From positions 1-12,230 of the forward strand of contig JASLCD010000339.1 in NCBI GenBank assembly GCA_030146295.1: DNA of 12,230 bases, given 5' to 3'. The position numbers and the translations under genes were made by a program. The DNA comes from Chryseobacterium sp. (lineage in GTDB: Bacteria; Bacteroidota; Bacteroidia; Flavobacteriales; Weeksellaceae). Below, piece after piece: positions 1 to 7,144 of this stretch. Numbering within the stretch: the stretch's first letter is position 1; each line of letters opens with the position of its first letter. Under the pieces are notes generated by a model. It had not been told where the DNA came from. It did no database searches and saw nothing but the letters and a program-made list of their open reading frames with translations.

Positions 1-34
1 AACTAAACGTAAAAATCAATAAATTGTTTTTCAT
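1..34 (-). CDS. 5' end of a probable secreted or lipoprotein gene, cut by the window edge
   Basis: Reading leftward from an ATG at 34, the frame stays open to the window edge and gives MKNNLLIFTFS: a short basic start followed by a hydrophobic run, as at the beginning of a Sec signal peptide. A perfect TAnnTTTG -7 box lies 16 bases upstream (50-57), which supports this start. Only 11 codons are visible, so the product cannot be named and lipoprotein versus plain signal peptide cannot be decided. The reading is an inference from the start codon, hydrophobicity and promoter together. Confidence 0.5.
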   Translation of the reverse strand, partial: MKNNLLIFTFS

Positions 35-49
35 GGTTTATGTTTATAA

Positions 50-57
50 CAAATATA
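50..57 (-). promoter_or_regulatory. Bacteroidota -7 box (TATATTTG) for the leftward edge gene
   Basis: On the minus strand the sequence reads TATATTTG, a full match to TAnnTTTG. A TTG that could serve as the -33 element lies at 81-83, 23 bases upstream, at the long end of the usual spacing. Transcription would begin near 46, leaving a leader of about 12 bases before the ATG at 34. Confidence 0.45.
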
Positions 58-328
58 ATGCAAAAAAAGGTAAAATCCTTCAAGATAATTCTACAATACT
101 GTGAATTTAAAGTTAGTTTAAAATATGTTTAAGTTTAAAACCTTTTAACATAAAGTTTTGTAAGAAGCGTTTAAATGTTAATTAAAAACTAAAAAACTTA
201 AAAAAAAATTTTAACTCTACTTTTTTCATCCTACTTTCCAGTGTGTTTTTATTAGGAAACAAAGGGATTACAGACTCCTCCGCAAAGATATTGAGACCTT
301 ATTTACATGATGTGGTCCATTCAACAGG
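58..328. other. AT-rich intergenic stretch with no recognised gene
   Basis: From about 58 to 240 the sequence is extremely AT-rich, with a run of nine A (200-208) followed by four T, and has no coding-like frame. From about 240 to 328 GC rises and the sequence leads into the palindromic repeat at 329. I see no tRNA, riboswitch or convincing RNA hairpin here. The higher-GC part from about 240 may be the flank of the repeat unit rather than unique sequence. Confidence 0.5.
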
Positions 329-381
329 AACGGGCTTTAGCCCGTTTAATAAATAACAAATTTTCAATTGGCTTCAGCCAA
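329..381. repeat. Pair of REP-like palindromes (BIME-type dispersed repeat)
   Basis: The first palindrome is AACGGGCT-TT-AGCCCGTT (329-346, 8-bp arms, 2-base centre). After 21 AT-rich bases comes a second, TTGGCT-TC-AGCCAA (368-381, 6-bp arms). Both have a GGCT...AGCC core with a two-base centre, and they stand out as GC-rich islands in AT-rich DNA. Paired, similar palindromes in an intergenic gap are the form of REP/BIME elements moved by RAYT (IS200-like tyrosine) transposases. I also recall such GGGCTTTAGCCC units as common in Chryseobacterium genomes, but copy number cannot be checked here. A terminator role is less likely, since neither palindrome is followed by a T-tract. Confidence 0.6.
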
Positions 382-429
382 AACTTAAAACCATCATTAA
401 CCGGATGTCCAATCTTTATACTGATCCTG

Positions 430-475
430 AATTTTGGAAGCAGGACTTCTTCGGAATGACAGCCACACTGCTGAA
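430..475. repeat. Possible remnant of a dispersed 'TTCTTCGGAATGACA' repeat
   Basis: The stretch around 447-464 (ACTTCTTCGGAATGACAGCC) reads on the other strand as a peptide containing CGCHSEE. That peptide recurs in spurious ORFs of many bacterial genomes because the DNA is a dispersed intergenic repeat. It lies between the palindrome pair and the ecotin terminator. The assignment rests on resemblance only; borders are approximate. Confidence 0.25.
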
Positions 476-506
476 TTCTGCATGAATACATACTCCCAAT
501 AAAAAC

Positions 507-538
507 GAAAACTCCCCGCATTGCTGCAAGGAGTTTTC
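507..538 (-). terminator. Rho-independent terminator of the ecotin gene
   Basis: GAAAACTCC (507-515) pairs with GGAGTTTTC (530-538), and an inner GCA/TGC pairing (518-520 with 525-527) closes a 4-base loop. On the minus strand the hairpin is followed by a T-rich tract (506 down to about 499). It starts 22 bases after the ecotin stop codon. Confidence 0.7.
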
Positions 539-560
539 TGTATAATTATAATAAGCTGAT

Positions 561-1049
561 TTACTTTTGAACTGCTTTTTTCATACCGGCATCCGGACGT
601 AAAATTCTGTAACGAACTTCGATGTCTTTCGGTACGTAAAATACCAATGGAAGTTTACTGTTGTATCTTACAATTTCAGGTTTTAGGGTAACAAACTTTT
701 TAGTCTGCTTTTTATCGAGGCAACCCATCAGTGTTCCTGCTGTTTCCCCTTTAGATTCTACTTCATAATAGTTGTATCCCCATCCCTGAAGATCCTGAGT
801 TTTCATTTCTCCCATCAGGAAATAATTGTTACAGTCTAACATTTTCTCTGCTCCTACAAAAAGTTCAACTTTTAAATCGTTTTCATTTTTTGCTACGGGA
901 AGCTGAATATATACTTGCTTATATCCTTCTTTTGCTTTTGGGAACATTTCAATCTGTAGTTTTTCAAACTTTTCTGCCTTCTTTTGTGCAAAAGCATTTA
1001 CTCCGGCCATCAATACCAACCCTGTAATTAAAGTTTTAGAAAATTTCAT
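561..1049 (-). CDS. eco: Ecotin, periplasmic serine protease inhibitor
   Basis: Ecotins are dimeric periplasmic inhibitors of trypsin-fold serine proteases that present a substrate-like loop plus a secondary binding site. This 162-residue protein matches E. coli ecotin in length and along most of its sequence. Residues 1-21 are a Sec signal peptide (cleavage after AFA, before Gln). Cys73 and Cys110 match the disulfide pair. LQGWGYNYY (87-95) and VRYNSKLP (127-134) match the secondary-site region, and KKFVT (117-121) is also shared. The loop aligns without gaps to the E. coli STMMAC segment as GTLMGC (105-110), making Leu107 the P1 residue where E. coli has Met84. That keeps chymotrypsin/elastase-type targets plausible. 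The ATG at 1049 is the only start that gives the signal peptide. The gene lies downstream of, and codirectional with, the macroglobulin gene but has its own promoter candidate and terminator. Confidence 0.95.
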   Translation of the reverse strand: MKFSKTLITGLVLMAGVNAFAQKKAEKFEKLQIEMFPKAKEGYKQVYIQLPVAKNENDLKVELFVGAEKMLDCNNYFLMGEMKTQDLQGWGYNYYEVESKGETAGTLMGCLDKKQTKKFVTLKPEIVRYNSKLPLVFYVPKDIEVRYRILRPDAGMKKAVQK

Positions 1050-1097
1050 CTTTTAATTATTTTTTTATTTATACTACTATAATTTCAAAAACCATTC

Positions 1098-1105
1098 CAA
1101 AATTA
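1098..1105 (-). promoter_or_regulatory. Candidate -7 box (TAATTTTG) for ecotin
   Basis: On the minus strand this reads TAATTTTG, a full TAnnTTTG match, 48 bases upstream of the ecotin ATG. I see no TTG at the right distance for a -33 element, so support is moderate. It lies beyond the upstream terminator, which fits ecotin having a separate transcript. Confidence 0.4.
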
Positions 1106-1156
1106 AACAATTGTTTGATTTCTCGATTTAATTCTATTCTATTTGAAATCTAAACA

Positions 1157-1186
1157 AAAAACTGCAGTTATTTTACTGCAGTTTTT
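1157..1186 (-). terminator. Rho-independent terminator of the macroglobulin gene
   Basis: A 12-bp stem (AAAAACTGCAGT, 1157-1168, paired with 1175-1186) closes a 6-base loop. On the minus strand it is followed by TTGTTTAG, which extends the T-tract formed by the stem end. It lies 9 bases past the macroglobulin stop codon. The core ACTGCAGT is itself palindromic, so both arms are identical. Confidence 0.75.
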
Positions 1187-1195
1187 ATTTATAAA

Positions 1196-4100
1196 TTATT
1201 CTGAAATTATCACATTACCTCCTTTCGTATGAGCATTCATCTGCGGTGCGTAATAATTTTGCATCGTCGTAATACCGTTGGAGAATTTCCCTGATGCATT
1301 GGCCACCACATCGTATTCACAAACATATTTTCCTTTCGGCATGTACTGAATATAGAAATTGGTAGAAGCATCTTTCGTAGACTGATAATATCCGAGGTTA
1401 TTTTTCCATTGATATCCCGATAATACATCTACAGGTTCAAATCCTGCAGCACGCATATCTTTAATATGAATAAATTCCATCGCTCTGTCTGTATTCAGAA
1501 TCATTCTTACGGTTACTTTGTCTCCCACTTTCAATGGGGTTTCCTGGGAAATTTTCTGAAGTTCCTCTCCGTTTACGGTTTTCACCTTTTTATAGAGTTC
1601 TTTCGTCACGGAAATATAATTTTCAGAAGACTTGATTTTATCAAGATCTTCATAATACTGCCAGAACAATCCTCCCTGAACAATTCCGGGACCAGGTTTT
1701 GTAACCGTTACAGTTGCCAGGTTTTTATCTACAGCCTCCGGTTTCAAAGTTGATTTCACGTAACCGGTAGCCTGAGTCTGAGGAATAAGCTCTTTTCCGC
1801 CCCAAATGATGGCTGCCTTATCACTATCAACACCTGTCCATGATTTCCCTGAATTCAAAATGGTAAAGATCACTTCAGCTGTCCCTCTTGAACTACCCCA
1901 TGAGTTGACTTCTTTTTGAGTTACCAGCCAGATTTTCATATCTTCAATAAAGTTCTGGTCATTGGACTTCAACTTATTGAATGCTTCCAAGGCACCCGCA
2001 TGGTTTACCACTTTTGAACCGAACCATCCCCAGTCATTCAGGTTTTGTTTCCAATAGACTCCCTGTGTTTTTGTATCTGTAGAGGTTTCTTTAAGATAGG
2101 TCATCAGCTTATCAGATACCTCTTTCAGGCCGTAATCGTTCATTAATAGTGCGGCACGGTGAAGTCCGAAGAAGGTAAAATCTGTGATCTTCGCGGTTTT
2201 TGCTTTTTGTTTTACCAATGTTTTCAAAGCAGCACCTTTCCCTTTTAATGGATATTGCTTTTCCCAGTAGTTTCTTGTGTCAAGATAATCTATCGTCCAG
2301 TTGTTCCAGACACTGCCTTTCTTTGCATCAAAATATTTATTTACTTCATTGTCTACATACTGAATCAGCTTAGCCACAAGAGTTTTCTGATCTGCACTTT
2401 GGTAGTCTGTTACATTATCTTTTAGCCATGAATTGATTTTTCCTAAGTTTTTAAGAATATACAATGATGTTCCGTAAGAACTTGGATAACCGGGATACCA
2501 TGAGAATCCACCATCCGGATTCTGCAGTTTTTTGAATTCATCCCAATCCTGACTGATCGAATTCTTCATTGTATTGGCATCAAATAACAATGCCAGTTTC
2601 TGCATCTGCTCGTCCTCATTTTTGCTTTCCAGTACCCATGGAGTTTCTTCCAGCAGCAGTTGTTTCAGTTCCTGATTTTTTTCTAGATTTGAGTGTAATA
2701 ATCCTTTATTCTGGTATTCTTCAAAAACAGTTTTCATTTTCGGATTGGCTTTGAATACTTCTGAAGCCAGCACATCTGCAAACCATTTGTTAAAGATCAC
2801 ATCCGCAGAATTATTCTGATCATTCTTCAGACTTGGAAGCGCAAACATAATCTCCCAGATCGGATTGGTTGTCAATTCTAAAGTATTGGAAACATTAGAA
2901 GCTGTTGTGGATGTATTGTTTTTAAGATTATCCAGAACAAATGTTTTGGTTTCTCCTTCTTTCACAAAAACCGGAACTGCGTCTGTCACCAGCATTCTAT
3001 TGGGTAATACGGCTACCGCCTGTTGTTCTCCATCAGAATACGCTCCCGCTTTAGCAACCACTTTGAAAATAATTGAAGACACATTGTCCGGAACTTTTAA
3101 TTTCCATGTCAAGGCGTTGCTTCCGTTTTCATTCAAACTAAAGTTTTGTACTCCTGAAATAATCCCGAATTTCGAAGAAATATTTTCATTGGTAAAGGCA
3201 TCCAGAATTTGTAACTCTGCTGAACCGTTCAGTTTTTTATCGGTAAGGTTTGAAAGTTTTGACTGCAGATTTAATTCATCCCCTTCTCTCAGGAATCTCG
3301 GATAATTTGGAGTTACTGAGAATTCTTTCTGTGTTACCACTTCTTTTTCTAATGTGGCTGCTCTTGCATCTTTTGTATGGGCAAGGAACATCAGTTTCCA
3401 TTTTGTCAGTGCTTCCGGAGATGTGAACTCGAAGTTTACATTTCCTTCGGCATCAGTTTTCAGGTCAGGATAGAAGAAAGCAGTTTCATTCAGATTCTTA
3501 CGTACAGCTACTTTATCAAGTTCTTGAGCTACATCATCATGATCTAAAACACCGTCTGCATCTGCTTCCATCTTTGGAGCCTTTAAAGGTTCGGGAACTA
3601 CATTCTGAATAACTTCTATTTTATTTTCTGCGATCGCTTTTCTCCTTATTCCCATTGCCTGCCCAGCAATTGGCGATGGCGGTGGTGCATAAGCCGGAGC
3701 TTTCACTCCTTCCTGATTGCTATATCCTACAGTAATTTCCCTGGATATTGAATAATAATCACCATCAAACCAGTTAAACTGCGGAACTTGTACATATCTG
3801 TCTTCAAAATATCTCAATCTTTTCTGATAATTTTGCTGTTGCAGGTAATTGTTGATGCCATATGAAGTAACAATCACAAAGGGTGTGTACAGTTTCCTCC
3901 AGCTATAGCTATTTGCTGCAAACTGATCCAGAGACATATCATACATATTGGCCAATACCTCAGCATTGATTTTTTCTTTATCATTTCCCAGCACTTTTAC
4001 TGTCCATTTTTCTTTAGAATTCGGTTCCAGCTTATCTCTGAAAGTTACTGTTTCAATTTTTAAAGGTTTTTCGGTGTCTTTTATATTTAAAGCGGCAGAC

Positions 4101-7100
4101 TCTGTTCTCACATCATTAAATGCTACAAGCTGAAACTGCAGATTCAGTGTGGATACACTTTTTTCTTTAGGAATTTCAATCGTATATTCTAATATTCCAT
4201 TTTTGATCTGATGAACTTCTGAAACCGTTTTTCCGGAACCATCCTGTACAAAAACATTCACCAATGCATCAGGAACTGCTGAAAAAACATATACTTTAGC
4301 TTTTTCTCCTCTTGATAATTCTTCTTTCGGAGCGATAACAGTCAGAAACGTTTTTTGAGTTGGTTTTAAAGAGTTTTTATCCCAAACACTGAAATACTGA
4401 GCGGTTTTTATCGTGTCTTTCCCTTCAATATTGAAAAGCTCCAACTGATAATCGCCAGCATCCAGTTTTCCTAAATCAAGGGTTGTTGTTTGCTGAGCAT
4501 TGTCAGAGGACGGCTGCTGTTGTCTTTCAACCAATACTTTTTCCGTTTTCCAGTTTTTGATTTCATCATTTTTATCAAACAGATCATGTGGAAATTTGCT
4601 GATGAATTCTTCTTTTGAATACTTTGGAAGATTCTGCACATCAGATTTAAAATTATCTCTGAAAATCCTGTCCGGAGCCGTCAGTTTCGATAATTTAACC
4701 TGATATGGTTTTTTAAGATGCTGTTCATTATAATTTTTGGTTTCCACCTTCAGTTTTACATTTTCATCTGCAAAAGTGTCGCTGATATTTTCTGCCTGAA
4801 TGTAATGAGAAACTGAAGCTACTTTCAATTGGGTATTTGCTGTCTGTGTTTCCCCATTGATGTCTGTAACGGATGCATTGATGGCATAGTTATCAATCTG
4901 TATACCTTCCAGCTTCTCATCTTTTTTAAGTTCCAGACGAATGGTAAACTCTCCTTTTTCATTGGTTTTTGCTTCACCCAGCATTGAGTTTTCATTATCG
5001 CTGTCCTGTGGATACCAGCTGAAATATCTCCATCTGATATTCTGTTTCTTTATTTCATAGCTTACTGTAGTATTGTTCAGGGCAACACCGGAGAACATTA
5101 CTGCTTTCCCCTTCAACTCTATCGTCTGCCCGTATTTATATTCCTCTTTCACAGGTTCAAAGGTGACTTCAAACTTCGGTCTTTTGTATTCTTCTACTCT
5201 GAAGTTTTTATATCCCGGGCTTTCTCCGTCTACTCTCAAAGAGAAATTTCCATTCAGTTTTCCTTTTGGAAGAATGAAGCTGCCATGATAAGAACCAAAC
5301 TCATTAGTAGCCAGCTCCTGAGAAGAAACCTCCTCGTTATTGGCATTCAGTAAAGTAATTTTCTGTTTGAATCCTGAAAGAACAGATTCAACTTCTTTAT
5401 CGATTCTTGTATTAATCACCTTGAAATACACCGTCTGTCCCGGACGGTAAATCCCTCTGTCTATGAAAATCTGAGCCGCTGAACGGGTCTGTTTATTAGG
5501 ATTATAATCCTGAGCAGCTCCTCTGTTACCATACACCTGCATGATCTGGAAATCATTGGTCTTCGGCTGTTGAATCAGGAAAGTTCTGTAATAATCTTTG
5601 CTTTCTGTTGCTGGGAATTTGAATACTCCGTTACCGTTGGTTGTTCCTTCAATTTTATTTAACGTTTTATTGGATACAAATTCGTAAAATCTAAGTCCTT
5701 CATTCATCATCGGTTTACCAGTTTCACTATTCACCAGTTTCAACTCATCAGAAAGAGGTTTCCTGTCTGTTTTAGACTGATAAATAATTTTGTTTCCGGA
5801 TACCAGAAAGTAAAAATTCTGTCTGGAATCCGAATCTTTCATGTCAGCTCCGGCCACTGTAAATTCTGCTACATATATGCCTGAAGGAAGCGGTTTCACT
5901 TCCAAAGAAGTTCTATGGTTCTGATAATCCTTCGGATCGGGAAGCTGGAATGTTTCTTTTCTTACCAGATTCTTTTTCAGTTTTCCGAAAGTATCGGAAT
6001 AAGAGTTCTGAATATATTGAAGCAGCGATGTAAAATCATCTTTTACTTCATAAATATTCAGGGTAAATTCTGACACATTCTGATATTGTGCAACAAAATG
6101 GATGGGCAGATTATTCTGAGTCTGAGATTCATACTTGAGTGTCAGGTACGGGTTTACAATTTGTGCTTCCTTACTTTTGATATTCTCAATGAATGGAGAT
6201 TTCGGATATTCACTTTTAGCCTGCGCAGCCAATGCAATAGCTTCTTTAGGTTTCTTCTGCCCAGTAAGCTCATCCATGATATCACCCATGATCATCACTT
6301 TATAATCTCCTTCTACGTCAGACCTCAACAAATTCTGAAGCTGTTGAAGCTTATCTTTACATTGATTGAAGTTACAGTTCTCAGTAATCTTTTCTTTCAT
6401 GAAGTACAGCTTTGCATTTCCGGTATTCTGTGCAATCAGTTCATCATAAATTGTATTAATCGTGGTACGGTTTGCTGTCAGTTCATTTTTTGTGAAAATA
6501 TTGTTTTCAGATAAAAACTCTACTTTCTTTATTGCATACCAATCAGACAATGTGGGAAAATAAGCGATATCACTGGTTCCGGAAAATAGATTCTTATACT
6601 TTTCCAACGCAATCTTTTTCATTTCCGGTTTTTCCTGATCAAGTTCACTGAAGCTTTTTGTCAGATAGTTTTTAAAATCAAGTTTACTCCAGGTTTCAAT
6701 TTGTGCAACATCCTGAGAGTTGATATTGGTTCTTCCGTTTATTTTCCAGGAGTTCTGGTTGTAATGATCCATGAAAAAACCATTCAGTAAAACTTTGTAT
6801 ACCAATTTGCCATCTCCGCTCAGTTTTCCTTCTGCATCTTTAAGCTTTTTAAAAAACCGGGAAACAGAATCGTTCTGGTCATCATCCACAGTTTGGTTTA
6901 CAATACTGAACTCCGCTTTCAGAGAACGGATCAGCTGTTGAGCATTATTTTCTTTCATGGCTTGTTTTTGTAGGTCTAAAATAATGGGAAGATTAGATTT
7001 ATAGGCTCCTTTCGTACTGTTTTCAGCAATTTTTTTCCATTGGGTATCGTAATATTTCTGTGCGGATACCGTTGAAAAGCTCAGCATGACAAGCAAAAGC

Positions 7101-7126
7101 ATAAAAATCTTGGAAAATCTTTTCAT
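1196..7126 (-). CDS. Secreted alpha-2-macroglobulin family protein, thioester lost
   Basis: Bacterial macroglobulins are large periplasmic proteins thought to trap proteases that cut a bait region. This one has 1976 residues. Residues 1-22 are a signal peptide (cleavage after VSA, before Gln), with no lipobox Cys, unlike E. coli YfhM. Residues about 25-320 form a helical N-terminal region. An MG2-type domain begins near 548, with DRGIYRPGQTV at 556-566. Further beta domains follow, with the bait-region domain from about 915 to 1100. A Pro/Ala-rich, then acidic, linker at about 1138-1208 is the likely bait segment. The A2M (MG7) domain starts at NLNETAFFYP (1211-1220). The helical thioester domain spans about 1415-1750, with GGFSWYPG at 1539-1546, and a receptor-binding-like domain ends the protein. 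The CxEQ position reads SADV (1440-1443). The only cysteines are 251, 256 and 1936, so no thioester can form. The gene is monocistronic between a terminator and a divergent gene. Confidence 0.9.
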   Translation of the reverse strand: MKRFSKIFMLLLVMLSFSTVSAQKYYDTQWKKIAENSTKGAYKSNLPIILDLQKQAMKENNAQQLIRSLKAEFSIVNQTVDDDQNDSVSRFFKKLKDAEGKLSGDGKLVYKVLLNGFFMDHYNQNSWKINGRTNINSQDVAQIETWSKLDFKNYLTKSFSELDQEKPEMKKIALEKYKNLFSGTSDIAYFPTLSDWYAIKKVEFLSENNIFTKNELTANRTTINTIYDELIAQNTGNAKLYFMKEKITENCNFNQCKDKLQQLQNLLRSDVEGDYKVMIMGDIMDELTGQKKPKEAIALAAQAKSEYPKSPFIENIKSKEAQIVNPYLTLKYESQTQNNLPIHFVAQYQNVSEFTLNIYEVKDDFTSLLQYIQNSYSDTFGKLKKNLVRKETFQLPDPKDYQNHRTSLEVKPLPSGIYVAEFTVAGADMKDSDSRQNFYFLVSGNKIIYQSKTDRKPLSDELKLVNSETGKPMMNEGLRFYEFVSNKTLNKIEGTTNGNGVFKFPATESKDYYRTFLIQQPKTNDFQIMQVYGNRGAAQDYNPNKQTRSAAQIFIDRGIYRPGQTVYFKVINTRIDKEVESVLSGFKQKITLLNANNEEVSSQELATNEFGSYHGSFILPKGKLNGNFSLRVDGESPGYKNFRVEEYKRPKFEVTFEPVKEEYKYGQTIELKGKAVMFSGVALNNTTVSYEIKKQNIRWRYFSWYPQDSDNENSMLGEAKTNEKGEFTIRLELKKDEKLEGIQIDNYAINASVTDINGETQTANTQLKVASVSHYIQAENISDTFADENVKLKVETKNYNEQHLKKPYQVKLSKLTAPDRIFRDNFKSDVQNLPKYSKEEFISKFPHDLFDKNDEIKNWKTEKVLVERQQQPSSDNAQQTTTLDLGKLDAGDYQLELFNIEGKDTIKTAQYFSVWDKNSLKPTQKTFLTVIAPKEELSRGEKAKVYVFSAVPDALVNVFVQDGSGKTVSEVHQIKNGILEYTIEIPKEKSVSTLNLQFQLVAFNDVRTESAALNIKDTEKPLKIETVTFRDKLEPNSKEKWTVKVLGNDKEKINAEVLANMYDMSLDQFAANSYSWRKLYTPFVIVTSYGINNYLQQQNYQKRLRYFEDRYVQVPQFNWFDGDYYSISREITVGYSNQEGVKAPAYAPPPSPIAGQAMGIRRKAIAENKIEVIQNVVPEPLKAPKMEADADGVLDHDDVAQELDKVAVRKNLNETAFFYPDLKTDAEGNVNFEFTSPEALTKWKLMFLAHTKDARAATLEKEVVTQKEFSVTPNYPRFLREGDELNLQSKLSNLTDKKLNGSAELQILDAFTNENISSKFGIISGVQNFSLNENGSNALTWKLKVPDNVSSIIFKVVAKAGAYSDGEQQAVAVLPNRMLVTDAVPVFVKEGETKTFVLDNLKNNTSTTASNVSNTLELTTNPIWEIMFALPSLKNDQNNSADVIFNKWFADVLASEVFKANPKMKTVFEEYQNKGLLHSNLEKNQELKQLLLEETPWVLESKNEDEQMQKLALLFDANTMKNSISQDWDEFKKLQNPDGGFSWYPGYPSSYGTSLYILKNLGKINSWLKDNVTDYQSADQKTLVAKLIQYVDNEVNKYFDAKKGSVWNNWTIDYLDTRNYWEKQYPLKGKGAALKTLVKQKAKTAKITDFTFFGLHRAALLMNDYGLKEVSDKLMTYLKETSTDTKTQGVYWKQNLNDWGWFGSKVVNHAGALEAFNKLKSNDQNFIEDMKIWLVTQKEVNSWGSSRGTAEVIFTILNSGKSWTGVDSDKAAIIWGGKELIPQTQATGYVKSTLKPEAVDKNLATVTVTKPGPGIVQGGLFWQYYEDLDKIKSSENYISVTKELYKKVKTVNGEELQKISQETPLKVGDKVTVRMILNTDRAMEFIHIKDMRAAGFEPVDVLSGYQWKNNLGYYQSTKDASTNFYIQYMPKGKYVCEYDVVANASGKFSNGITTMQNYYAPQMNAHTKGGNVIISE

Positions 7127-7140
7127 ATATATTAATTTTG
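7110..7140 (+). promoter_or_regulatory. Promoter of the UbiA-like/recF operon (TTG, 20 bases, TAATTTTG)
   Basis: A TTG at 7110-7112 and a perfect TAnnTTTG box at 7133-7140 are 20 bases apart, within the known spacing for Bacteroidota promoters. The -7 box ends 4 bases before the ATG at 7145, so the transcript should start at or within a base or two of that ATG. The -33 element lies inside the signal-peptide codons of the divergent macroglobulin gene. Confidence 0.6.
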
Positions 7141-7144
7141 AGAA

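Noticed and set aside
368..381. TTGGCTTCAGCCAA as a Rho-independent terminator
   Set aside because: It is a short stem with no T-tract on either side and is paired with a similar palindrome, so a repeat is the better reading.
321..521. 66-codon minus-strand ORF over the repeat region
   Set aside because: It runs through the palindromes and the ecotin terminator hairpin, has no promoter, and its CGCHSEE peptide is typical of translated repeat DNA.
2865..3305. 146-codon plus-strand ORF inside the macroglobulin gene
   Set aside because: It is antisense to a well-conserved coding region, has no recognisable domain or start signal, and shows the Ser/Phe/Leu-rich composition of a frame shadow.
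6086..6514. 142-codon plus-strand ORF inside the macroglobulin gene
   Set aside because: It is another antisense shadow. Hydrophobic runs arise from the complement of Glu/Lys-rich codons, and no promoter or family match was seen.
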